Shown in pieces: positions 9,843-19,166 of a stretch of DNA of 22,499 nt. Every line of letters starts with the position of its first letter. Positions within the stretch are counted from its first letter, which is position 1. Source of the stretch: Plakobranchus ocellatus (Eukaryota > Mollusca > Gastropoda > Plakobranchidae). The translations under genes and the position numbers were made by a program. Under the pieces are notes generated by a model, which saw only the letters and a list, made by a program, of their open reading frames with translations, made no database searches and was not told the DNA's origin. Where the stretch lies: assembly GCA_019648995.1 (NCBI GenBank), contig BLXT01003724.1, positions 2,422,836-2,445,334 on the forward strand, written 5' to 3'.

Positions 9843-11735
9843 CTGAAAGATACTATTAGTATTACAGAGAACATACACTGCATTTCCTGAAATAGAGTCT
9901 ACAAAAGTATGAAATCATAGCTAAAATCCTATAGCAAGCATTCCTCTCTACATGTCAATTTCAATTTTATGGGCTCTTTGTCAGTTGTACGAATAAAAGA
10001 ACCAAGTTGAATGACAAAGACAAAAGCAGTAGAAAACATATAAAATTTTTTAATGCCACAAAAAAGCAGTGAAAATTTGGAATAAATCTTCCTACTTATA
10101 TTAATTTTAATCATATCACATACACAATGAAGCATATATGTTGCTTAAAACAAAATGAAATGATGCAAGTCATTGAAAGATATTCATATATTATTATGTG
10201 ATAATATATTAGTATGTAGTACGTACAACATGTAATATTCCCAAAGCTTGATCAATAAATTGCATAGGTTGGGCACACATGTTTTTTGAAACTGAGTTTT
10301 TCTGACTGCTCGATGGTAAGGCAATGGTTGAGTTTAGAAAAATTCACCAAAAAAAGAATAGTCTCGAGATCACATGTGAATATCTAGCTTAAAATTCACG
10401 GCAGGGCTTTCAGACCTGTACATAACAGCACAAGTACAGGTATAAAGTAAAAGAAGTAAAAAACTGACATGGCAAGTTTTTTTTTTAATTTGGCAAAAGT
10501 GTTTGACATTGTTAAATCTTAAACACTTGGTACATGTATATATGTATCGATATGCAACTACAGTAGAGATGGGAAAAAGAAAAAAAAATGTGTTTTCAGG
10601 TGGATATGATTTATCAGATCTGAAATGAGTCTCTATACAATATTGTTTTACAAATTTGCAGCCTCTTCTGACTTTGTCATCTATTTTATGTGTATCATAA
10701 CTCATTGTATGAATGTGCACCTAAAAGCACTTAACTTAAAGTAGTACAAATAAATAAAAGTGTATAAATTCCCAAACAAATTAAAAACAAACAGAAAATG
10801 AGGAAGACACAGGAAGGGGTGGACAGTGCAGATGAGAGAAACAGTCCAAAAAGAGAGAAAAAAAATGCAGATATGACGTCAGGGAAGAAGAGGAGTGGAT
10901 GTTGTAAATTTTTCTTTAATTAGCTAAATGAATTAAATCAAATTAAGTATAATCAAAAGAACCCATTTGTGGTTCCATCAACCAAAGACTTTTTTATTTT
11001 TACAATGAGTAATATTTGTCTATCCATAGCACCTAAACAATAAATACAATCTAAAATAATGCCCTATTTTTAAAAAATTAAAATTCTCCTGCTTCAATAC
11101 ATCTTTTAAACTATGCAATTAACGGAATCCAATGCTCTATTAGACTTTATGTTCTAACATTTCTGCCTGCTTTTTAACTTAAGGTGAGGTGAAACTGGCT
11201 TAATACTGACTTGAAATTATCAACTAGGTATGAAATTATGCGCACCAGGGGTTTTTTTTTGTTTGTTTTTTTTCTAAAATTTTGTTTTTATCTCTTACTT
11301 TTCCAAAGTTTTGCAACTGCCTAAAGGTATGTAAAACTTTGCCACTCTAACAATTAAGTTAAGCTGCCAATCGGCAAAATTTACATTTAGTGCTTCAGCC
11401 CATATTTCATTTGTAATAGTTTCTAAAACTGGCAAGTAAGCCATGCACTGAGTGTTTTGTGCCCTTGATCCTTTTTAAATGCATTTACCTGTATAAAAAG
11501 GCAAAAGCCATAAAAGCCTGGCTGTTGGTGTGCGAAGCAACACAGGTAAGAAGAATTACAAATTTGGCATGCTTTGGTCTAGATTTGATCTTACCACTGC
11601 TTTGCTTATAATTTCCTTCCGAGGCAGTTCAATATTTCAAAATATATTACCTTATGCAAGATCTTTAACCCTCCCCCAAGGTCGAGGGTCAAAAACGACT
11701 CAAACAGTTAAAAAATATGTAGATTTGTCGTTGAT
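9843..11735. other. AT-rich non-coding stretch with two weak signals
   Basis: No supported gene. A 41-codon plus-strand frame (10798-10923) encodes a highly charged peptide ending KKRSGCCKFFFN; it is purine-rich and may be meaningless. TATAAAAAG (11492-11500) lies 45 bases upstream of a consensus splice donor CAG/GTAAG (11543-11550). The minus-strand frames at 9929-10135 and 10370-10720 are low-complexity. Confidence 0.35.
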
Positions 11736-11952
11736 AATGCTACTAACTCTACACCAATATGAAAATTTAATCTATCTAATAAGGTATTCTCTTGCCAATA
11801 TTTTTAACTCATACATAAAAATATATATATAGTTTTTTTAAATAAATGCTACTAACTCTACACCAATATGAAAATTTAATCTATCTAATAAGGTATTCTC
11901 TTGCCAATATTTTTAACTCATACATAAAAATATATATATAGTTTTTTTAAAT
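11736..11952. repeat. exact 108-bp tandem duplication
   Basis: 11736-11843 (AATGCTACTAACTCTACACC through AGTTTTTTTAAAT) recurs without a visible mismatch at 11845-11952, one base later. Each unit contains a short (AT)n run. The identity implies a recent duplication by slippage or unequal exchange, or an assembly artefact. Confidence 0.95.
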
Positions 11953-12199
11953 TTGAGACCTTATCCCTGTATATTGTGGTTGTTTTGAACCAATACATAA
12001 TAAAAATATGAACTATGTTGTTCTAGACCCGAATGCATGTATTGTTTCAAATTCATTATCTTTTATATCTGGCAGGTTCTAAAAGATTTACAAACCAGAA
12101 TTAATACTACAATTCCTTTGTAGCATTTGTATTTAAAACTACAGTGTATCCATTTTCAATAATTGCTACAATACCGATACCATTCAAAAGTGAAATAAT

Positions 12200-12780
12200 C
12201 ACACTGGTGTTCCTACTGCATGTAATGGCCGATAGAAAATTTTTGTTGACAATGTTGATCCCAAGGCGAAGGAGATTATATCTCTGTTTCACTGATTATT
12301 CTAGGACGTTTGAAAAAGTAAAACACAAAGAGCTGTTTCGTATGCTAGGAAAATTACATATTGATGGGTAAAATCTGACAGATTTCGAGATCAACTGCAT
12401 CTATAAAAATTGAAAGAGAACACAGAGATTTCAAATCCATCAAAAGAGGTGTGGGGCAGAATTGTGTAATGGCTCCTGATATTTTTAATCTATACAGAAA
12501 AATGAAGTTAAGAAATCTAGAAAAATAAGCAGAGAAAATCTTAATAATCTCAGATATGCAGATGATAGTTTTAATAGCAGAATCTGATGAGCCACCTCAA
12601 AAACTTTTTAGAGAGCAAAAGGATGGGCCTAACTTGGAATGAGAAAGAAAATGGAATGCATGATCGTCTCAAAGAAATCCTATGACCCCTAATGCAACCT
12701 CCTTTAGCAAAGGTGAAGATTAATTTTTCAGTGTGCTCTAATGTGCAGGTTGTTTTTGTCAAATACTTGAATATGTGAAT
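12200..12780 (+). pseudogene. LINE reverse-transcriptase domain, decayed
   Basis: Consecutive reverse-transcriptase motifs appear in order, spread over all three frames. LYLCFTDYSRTFEKVKHKEL is at about 12276-12335 (motif A, catalytic Asp at 12294-12296). A motif B-like RGVGQNCVMAPDIFNLY begins at 12445. YADD is at 12555-12566 (catalytic pair). ECMIVSKKSYDP follows near 12655-12690, and VQVVFVKYLN near 12744-12775 resembles the thumb-proximal region. Frameshifts and in-frame stops break the frame, and motif B has Gly and Asn at normally Arg and Gly positions. The style matches the LINE group whose C-terminus lies at 625-973, but the two are separate insertions. Confidence 0.85.
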
Positions 12781-13264
12781 TTTTAGCCTCATAATATGTA
12801 AATTTCTTTGGATTTACTGAGAATTTGGACAAGAAAATCAGTTCTAATCATTCATGAAATTGTGCTGATTCGTTTGGTGCTATTTTTGATGCGTTTTATT
12901 TTAAAATTTTGCAGAAATTTGGGTTTATTTTGTAAATTTGTAATATTTTAATACCTTTAATATCTGTCAAAGAGTACCTGGTAACATGAATTCAATTCAG
13001 TTTTTTTAGTGGTGACATTTTTTGTCCAGAACCACAGTGTCGGTGTAATTTTATGTACTGACCTAACACACTACATATAACCTTTAGGTGTAGTCACCAA
13101 AGCTACCTGAATCCCTGTAAACAGTCTCAGAAATTTACTTGGGTAACAAATGCTGACCTGTCTGTGTGTTGCTGTGGTGCAAAAGACTGTGTAGAGCAGT
13201 GGCTGAAACACAAAAGAGCTGTTTTGATAAGTGGAAGAAGTTTTAATAAGGATATCACTATCAG

Positions 13265-13880
13265 GAAATGATGAAAGAGGAAATCTGTGCCTTGAAGACA
13301 TTTTGAAAGAACTGTGGGATTTCCATATATCTATACCAAGAATTGCTTTGGCGAGGCAAAACTTGAGTCCAAAGTGACCAAAATGAGAAAGGATGTTGAA
13401 TTTATCAAAGAAAAACAGGAGTTCCAAAGACTGGAGATTGATGCCATCGGTGAAAAAGTGGAGTTCATAAAAAACAAGGTGGATGTGTTGGAAGAAAAAG
13501 TGGAATGGGTGGAAAGGTACGGTCGCAGAAATAATGTGCTGCTCTATGGTGTTGCAAAAGACAGAAATGAGACTGTAAAGCCACTGTTCTAACTAAAGCT
13601 TTTGAAAAAAGTTTTCAACTGGTTGGGAATGGCATGCTCATTGGATCAGATAAAGGCGACCCAACTAGAGGACTAGGCCCTCACTCAAAATTTCAGTTTT
13701 CAGTGACAAAATTTGTGTTGCTTGAGAACAGAGAGAACTGCAAGAGAAAGGAACTGGTGTTGGAAACAATCTCACTTTCCTCCAGCATAAACTTGGAGAT
13801 CTTTGCGAAAAGAAGAAAAGGGGTTATTACAAAAATGGTCACCTCCACTTTGAAAAAAAAAAGCTCTTACACATTGTAAA
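13265..13880 (+). pseudogene. LINE ORF1-like coiled-coil and RRM-like protein, decayed
   Basis: Reading starts near EMMKEEICALK (13268), hits a stop, then continues in the 13314-13592 frame. That frame holds a heptad-rich coiled coil (KDVEFIKEKQEFQRLEID, then VDVLEEKVEWVERYGRRNNV). The E-R-Y-G-R-R-N-N-x-x-x-Y-G-V signature ending a coiled coil is the classic junction to the RRM-like domain of LINE ORF1 RNA-binding proteins. A second frame (13634-13879) supplies GLGPHSKFQFSVTKFV, which fits the H-R-x-G / R-P-x-I-V-K-F part of that domain. The frame is broken by TAA at 13590-13592. It is on the same strand as the reverse-transcriptase relic at 12200, but lies downstream of it, so it is not the same insertion in normal order. 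Confidence 0.7.
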
Positions 13881-14054
13881 GATTCCACATGTGTAACTGA
13901 AATTACAGCATAAACTCTCTGTAACTCTTATGCCAGTGTCGATCATTACGTGGACAAAGTTGAGTCTAATTTGACAATTTTAAAAATTATGCTCCTTAAG
14001 GGCATTGTCAGCTTTAAATGGACCAGTATAGATGTAAAATACCGAAACTGACTT

Positions 14055-14500
14055 TTGAGCAATTGCCAAAAGGTGGATCCCAAATTGTGACACATTTTTT
14101 ACTACATCTTGAAAAAAAGAATCTCCAATTACAAAAGGGAAAAGGCTAGTTGAATACCAGTGAGGTAATATTCATGCAGAGTTAGATAGCGGGGGTAGAT
14201 CTACGTTAAAAAAATTGGTCAGTGTCTCTTCATTTGGTGGTTAATGGGCTTAATTTGTTGATGGGTGACCACTTTTTTGGTGTTTTTGTCATAATCGTTA
14301 TGAACAAAACTTATTTGGTTAATTTAAACAGCAAGGATGCAATCAAAACTGGTTTTCTAAACTTAAAGCAGTACTTTGTATGCCATTACACTCACAAAAT
14401 CAAAATGTATGTATTGATGAGTTCAATTTTTTAAAATAGGGCTTGGAGAAAATCTTTCGTTCATAACTATGATGACAGCCCACGTTTTGGCAAACCCTCT
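14055..14500 (+). repeat. dispersed ~450-bp repeat, copy B
   Basis: Partner of 3407-3868 in opposite orientation, with the same terminal words (GAGCAATTGCC at the start, TTTTGGCAAACCCTC at the end). It also contains an internal inverted pair near 14288-14305 and 14459-14476 (GTCATAATCGTTATGAAC / GTTCATAACTATGATGAC). The 14222-14434 open frame lies inside it and has no recognisable protein. Confidence 0.75.
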
Positions 14501-15119
14501 TTTAGCACTTTTTTGCTGTTTATGATGTTCCATACAATATCTCAAAGAGCTTCTATGGCAAAATATATGCTTAAGTCCTCAAAAAAAAAAAGACTTTAAA
14601 AATTCGGGATTTCACAAACCTGATCAGAAAATCATCCTGAATTGCTGATTTTATCATTTTCAGCGCTTTGTTACGTAGCCTCTATTCAAATTGATACCTA
14701 TGTATTTAGTATCATTAGAATCGTTGAGATTCGCCCCTTACAAATAACCTAGCTTTGCTATCACTCAGTTTGACCTATTGAGCCCATTCGGTAAAACTCT
14801 ACACCTATTCCAAGGCCGAGGATGACCATATTTGGTTAGCATATCTAATGATGTGCAAATATTACTTGGCCTACTTTGTGATTAGCCCAAATTATCAGTC
14901 GGCTATTTCCGTGTTCCGTTGTTTTATGAAGGAGTGACATTCTTGTAAGCAAATCTCTACTTCCTTAACACTATCGCATGTAAACAAACCTCACAACAAT
15001 TTGACATTCTTCAATTTCGTTTGCTCAAATACACGTATTTTTCACATTTTTCATTCTTTTCTTGCTTGATTTCACCACTGCAATATATCTTTGTTATGCC
15101 TATGAACTAATCTCGCTAA
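14501..15119. other. flank of the transposon nest
   Basis: AT-rich, no coding feature. The segment just before 15120 is pyrimidine-rich (15050-15115) and ends CTCGCTAAG, a usable 3' splice site, so part of it may be an intron of the Mutator-like gene. Confidence 0.35.
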
Positions 15120-16020
15120 GCTCAGCTCACAAATGCTTGTAAGAGACTACGAATTGAAGATGGGGTTGGTGCATTTTCAGCTCAAGAACAACATGCAAAC
15201 ATTCCATTTCACCCACACATAGAACCAGATGCTTCAGACTTGAGTCCACAGCTGACTAGATCAGAGGTAAAGCACAATCTGAGAAAGCGCTTTGAGGACA
15301 ATCGGAGATCTAGATCTAGAGCACAGTCTCAAACCATAAATGACGATCCTGTTACCAATGATGATAATGATGGAACAATTGTTGAACTGTTTCAACTCAA
15401 ACTTCTTATTTCTAAATTAGCATGTGGGCAATGCAAAAACACTTATCCTCTCTCAGTTTTTTGCTCCTATTGTGAAGAAACTGTAAACTGTTTGCTCTGT
15501 TCCCTCTTCACACCCTCTGGTGTGAGTGGCCAAAAGTTGTTCACAGTGAATAAATCTACAGTGTTCTCTTGTTTGACAAGTGGTATGGGGTCTCATGCTC
15601 TTAGATCCTTTTGTGAGAATATGGACATACCAGGGTTGCATCACAAATCATTCCAAAACGTTGCGCAAGAACTGTATGGTCAAGTCCCCAGCTTACGGAA
15701 GTTCACCTACCACAAGACAAGACAAACAAATGAGATAGCCCATGAGCAGCATGTCAAAGAAAGGAACATTGCACTTACGCCATCAACAATAATTGACATA
15801 TGTGTTTCATATGAAGGAAGCTGGATGACTCGCGGCCACACGTCTTACATGGGTCTTGGGTGCTTAATTGACGCCTTGACAGGCCTAGTGATAGATCACC
15901 ATGTGATAAGTACCTTTTGCCACACCTGTGCAACTACTGGAGCATGGATGAAAGATCAACAATGCTTTGATGCTTGGATGGAAGAGCACAGGAGGCAGGG
16001 CTGTGACATCAATTTTGAAG
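15120..16020 (+). CDS. Mutator-like transposase, N-terminal exon (partial)
   Basis: An unbroken frame of 300 codons runs from a stop at 15117-15119, with possible splice acceptors at 15119-15125. It shows the order typical of the invertebrate Mutator-like transposase domain family: a basic Arg/Ser region, three CxxC pairs (CGQC, CSYC, CLLC at about 15423-15500), then GMGSHALRSFCENMDIPG. The domain core follows as SYEGSWMTRGHTSYMGLG and CLIDALTGLVIDHHVIS, and then FCHTC. The family usually has Asp in the DGxW motif; here it is Glu (15813-15815). The frame ends at TAA 16047-16049, but AATTTTGAAG/GTTTGT (donor GT at 16021) fits exon end at 16020, just where the family continues with a conserved Ser/Met-rich block. 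No ATG start is obvious, so an upstream exon may exist. The downstream part is at 18694. Named from motif memory only. Confidence 0.75.
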
Positions 16021-16267
16021 GTTTGTCGCTTCCACTATTTTTTACATAATTATGTAGGGGGAAAGAGAAATTTCTAAGATCAGTTTTCAACTCTGCTTGA
16101 AGAAAACAAAGCAATACTTGCAAGTTAGTTATTATATAGACATGTTTTTTGTTTTGATTTTACCACTTTATCACAAGGCGGACCCAGGCCAAACGCAAAG
16201 AGGCCGATTTCATCCTACATATACATAGTTTTGGTTGCAAAGCCAAAAAAAATCTGGCTAACCAAAA
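16021..16267. other. junction between Mutator-like exon and piggyBac relic
   Basis: Probable intronic sequence of the Mutator-like gene followed by the 5' leader of the piggyBac relic. No terminal inverted repeat or TTAA target duplication is obvious. The ATG at 16268 has A at -3. Confidence 0.35.
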
Positions 16268-16961
16268 ATGAGTGATTCAGCGGATAATTTTGTCAAAACT
16301 AGTGAGGAGGAAATTTCAGATGACGACGTTGACTTTGAGGAAGGTAGGTTGCATCTAGATCTTTGGTATTTTTACTGAATCATGCACATTTTGTACTGAT
16401 CTAGACAGTAAAAACAAGAGGTTTTTTTAATGGTTTGATGTCTCTGTAAAGAGTGTTTATTAGATCTAGATCATAAGTTTGTCCATGTTTCTCCTCCCAG
16501 ACTATGAGTCTAATGGTGAGCCACTGCCTGATGAGAGCAATGATGAGGGTGCAGCTGATGATAACGCTGGCATCTGGATGAACATTATTGATAATGATCC
16601 TGGATCTCCCCCTTTAGCATTCACTGCAGCCCAAGGGCCTAAATGTTGTTTACCTCGTGACACTGACACCCATTTACAATATTTTCAACTGTTTGTGACA
16701 GACCATTTGCTAGAACAAATTGTTGTTGAAACTAATCATTACGCGAAGCAGTGGATAGACGCTAATCAACAATATTTACTAGAACACCCTAGGTCTAGAG
16801 ACCACCAATCGATAAAACAAGGTCATTCAAATTTAGAAGAAATAAAAGCCTTCCTGTCAGTAGTGATAAATATGGGAATGATTAGAAAACCTGAGATAGA
16901 ATCTTACTTTGAAACAGTGTATCCCAGTCAGCACATCTGTAATGTCCATTTTAAATTTTAA
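16268..16961 (+). pseudogene. piggyBac-like transposase, N-terminal part (two exons)
   Basis: Exon 1 (16268-16343) starts MSDSADNFVKTSEEEISDDD, an acidic N-terminus typical of piggyBac transposases. A donor AAG/GTAGGT and acceptor TTTCTCCTCCCAG bound a 157-base intron (16344-16500) and splice in phase into exon 2. Exon 2 contains the standard N-terminal landmarks: LQYFQLFVTDHLLEQIVVET, then NHYAKQWID, SRDHQ, EEIKAFLSVVINMGMIRKP and an ESYFETVYPS block. It stops at TAA 16959-16961 after about 150 codons, just where the family would continue into the catalytic core. The rest resumes only at 17555. The intact reading frame and splice sites suggest fairly recent activity before the break. Confidence 0.85.
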
Positions 16962-17106
16962 GCCATTCTGGCATAATCGATCCTGGTACATCATGACCTA
17001 ACAAGAAATAAACACTTGCATACCAAAATGACTGCTTTCATGTCGTCTTTCATTGTGCTCTAGTTAACACCCACAACTCAGACATTATATTTTATTCTGG
17101 CGACGT

Positions 17107-17554
17107 GGATGGGATGAATTCTCTGTAGATTTTGCAGGTCCATTCCCAATTGGAGAACACCTTCTCATCATTATTGATTATTATAGCATATTTCCGGAAG
17201 TGGAGATTGCAAACTCAACCTCAGGGCACTCAGTGACTCCCAAGCTCAACCAGATCTTTGCCCGTTTTGGCACCCAAAGTATCCTTAAATCAGACAATGG
17301 GTCCCCATTTAAAGAAGAAGAGTTCGCATCCTTCGCTTAGAGACTGGGCTTTCACCATCCTACGATAACACCGTTGTGGCCTGAAGCAAATGGTGAAGCA
17401 GAGAGATTCGTGCGTTCCCTGAACAATTTCGTTCATACTTGTGAAGCAGAAAGGTCAAACTGGAAGCAGGAACTTCCAAATTTTCTCCAACAATATAGAG
17501 CTATACCTCATAGCTCTACTAAAATCTCCCCACATGAAGCTCTTATTGAATCAA
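17107..17554 (+). pseudogene. Ty3/gypsy-type integrase core fragment
   Basis: In one frame from 17107 the sequence reads WDEFSVDFAGPFPIGEHLL and IIDYYSIFPEVEIANSTS, then SDNGSPF and PEANGEAERFVRSLN. This is a retroelement rve integrase core with all three acidic residues: Asp at 17128-17130, Asp at 17293-17295 and Glu at 17395-17397. The second Asp and the Glu are 34 codons apart, slightly shorter than the usual D35E spacing. A TAG at 17338-17340 interrupts it. The zinc-binding N-terminus, reverse transcriptase, gag and LTRs are absent. It ends near SPHEALIES, where piggyBac sequence resumes. An integrase inserts element DNA into the host genome, but this copy is inactive. Confidence 0.85.
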
Positions 17555-18345
17555 GGGTATCACATCAGAATGGATAACTACTTTAGATCTCCACAACTGT
17601 TTTTGAACTTATTCCAACAAAATACTACAGCCACAGGAACTCTAAGGTCCAACAGGAAAGGCCTGCCAAAGCTAACTTTGAAGAAAAGCCTAAGAAACCA
17701 TGACACAACGGAGCGACGAAAGGGCCCTCTGTTTTGCACTGTGTACACAGGAAAAAGGTCAGTGCTACTCTCTACAACTTCATAAGGCGGCTTCCATACT
17801 ACAAGAAACAGTAAGGGAAGAGAAGTTGCGAAACCAAGGATCACCAACACATACAACAACTCAATGGATGGTGTTGACACTGCAGGTGCCAGACTTACGC
17901 CTATTTGAGGGAGCGCCGTACAATGAAGTGGACTTATAAACTGGTTTTTACTTTGATAGGAAGGACACAACTAATGCCTACATAATTTTATTGTGATTAT
18001 TCTTCAGATAACAAGAAAATGAGCGGGAGAATTTTCAACATAAGACTGTTACAGGCACTGATAGGGGAATACAGGCCTGCCAAAACATTTCATAAATGCT
18101 GATCAAGTGCAGCAATCAAGGCTGCTGCTCAGCCACAAGTGCCAACAATCCAGCCACCTGACCATGACTATGCTCCAGAGCCAAGGAGTTGCAAACTGGA
18201 GAAGATAGGAGGAGGTCTGAGGAGGAAATGTATGCACAGACATGAGAGGGAGAAGAGAACTGTATGGCAGTGTTCAGCTTGTCAAGTAACGATCTGTCTG
18301 GAATGCTTCCATCCTTACCACAAGGAGAGAAACATGAGGATATAA
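17555..18345 (+). pseudogene. piggyBac-like transposase, C-terminal half
   Basis: The frame at 17555-17785 reads GYHIRMDNYFRSPQLFLNLF, then TATGTLRSNRKGLPK and RRKGPLFCTVYTGKRSVLLS, which is the piggyBac core around its second catalytic Asp (17573-17575). After a frameshift come KPRITNTYNNSMDGVD, with the third Asp at 17876-17878. Further shifts give YAYLRERRTMKWTYKLVFTL, then TNAYIILL and IRLLQALIGEYRPAK. The last frame (18139-18345) ends with a Cys/His-rich tail (RRKCMHRHE, then QCSACQVTICLECFHPYH), the family's C-terminal zinc-binding domain, and TAA at 18343-18345. Several frameshifts make it non-functional. Confidence 0.85.
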
Positions 18346-18353
18346 GGTCAGTC

Positions 18354-18359
18354 AATAAA
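18354..18359 (+). other. possible poly(A) signal of the piggyBac relic
   Basis: AATAAA eight bases after the transposase stop codon. Position fits, but the hexamer is common here. Confidence 0.35.
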
Positions 18360-18693
18360 TTTGACATTGATTACATTTTATTTTACCTTTATTTCTAATA
18401 ATTTTCACTCTGGAAGAAAATTGTGACAGTCCATTGAAAAAAATTATATTTTACCTCACCTTACCTTCATACACTTATCCCATAATTGATAGGTTCTCAA
18501 AAACCATTGTTATAGATGGTTCACTATGTCTAATTTCAGAAATTATATACTTTTATTACCTTCTGACTAATTATTATAGATATACCCTTATATCCTCTCC
18601 TTTGAAATTCCTTATTTTATCTACCAATCTGGATTAAAAAAAAAAAAAATTTATCCCGCGATCAAGTGGTTTATAGTTTTGGGCATTTTACAG
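18360..18693. other. AT-rich junction before the Mutator-like C-terminal part
   Basis: Strongly AT-rich with a poly-A run at 18635-18648 and no coding signal. It ends GGGCATTTTACAG, a good 3' splice site (AG at 18692-18693). Confidence 0.4.
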
Positions 18694-19166
18694 CAGTTAG
18701 GCTTTAGAAAATACGCCAGCTGCAAATATATTACAAACAAGCCATCAGAAGCAGCAAATCACCTGAACAGATAACCAAGGCCATACTTGCCACAATGTAT
18801 CACTGCAGCTCTACGGATTCACAGCCCAACCACCAGTTCTGCCCACTTGGAGTAGATTCTTGATGTAACTGCGCCCTAGCAAAGGGTGACAACCCAAGCC
18901 CCCACAAGAGCCTGCTTCATACTCCACCTGATGGAAAAATTCTTTTACAATGACCCATTTATGAAAGGCTAGCCGATGAGAATCTACTCCAACGCTGTTC
19001 TCAAGAGACAACTCAAAGTGCCAACGAATCACACCACAATGTGATTTGAAGCAAATGTTCCAAGAACAAATTTTGCTCCATGAGAAACTACAGTTTGCAG
19101 CTGTCGTTGGCATCGGAGAATTCAACTTTGGCAGCTAAACATAAGAAACCCAAGGGGCATCAGTAA
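18694..19166 (+). pseudogene. Mutator-like transposase, C-terminal part
   Basis: From 18708 a single frame of 152 codons carries the conserved C-terminal landmarks of the family: KIRQLQIYYKQAIRSSKSPE, ILATMYHCSSTDSQPNH, QFCPLGVDS, then YERLADENLLQRC, TQSANESHHNVI and NYSLQLSLA. Only three in-frame stops occur, all TGA (18861-18863, 18951-18953, 19047-19049). Two stand where the family has Trp (after VDS, after HHNVI), so they look like TGG to TGA changes. The frame closes with TAA at 19164-19166. About 90 residues expected between the 16020 exon end and this part are not found. The open minus-strand frame at 18811-19125 is its shadow. Confidence 0.75.

Noticed and set aside
10370..10720. 116-residue minus-strand ORF
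   Set aside because: Low-complexity Cys/Tyr/Phe-rich translation of AT-rich DNA, without splice sites or family resemblance.
17578..17970. 130-residue minus-strand ORF
   Set aside because: Antisense to the piggyBac C-terminal half; the plus-strand motifs explain the sequence.
18811..19125. 104-residue minus-strand ORF
   Set aside because: It is the antisense shadow of the Mutator-like C-terminal frame, which has clear family motifs.
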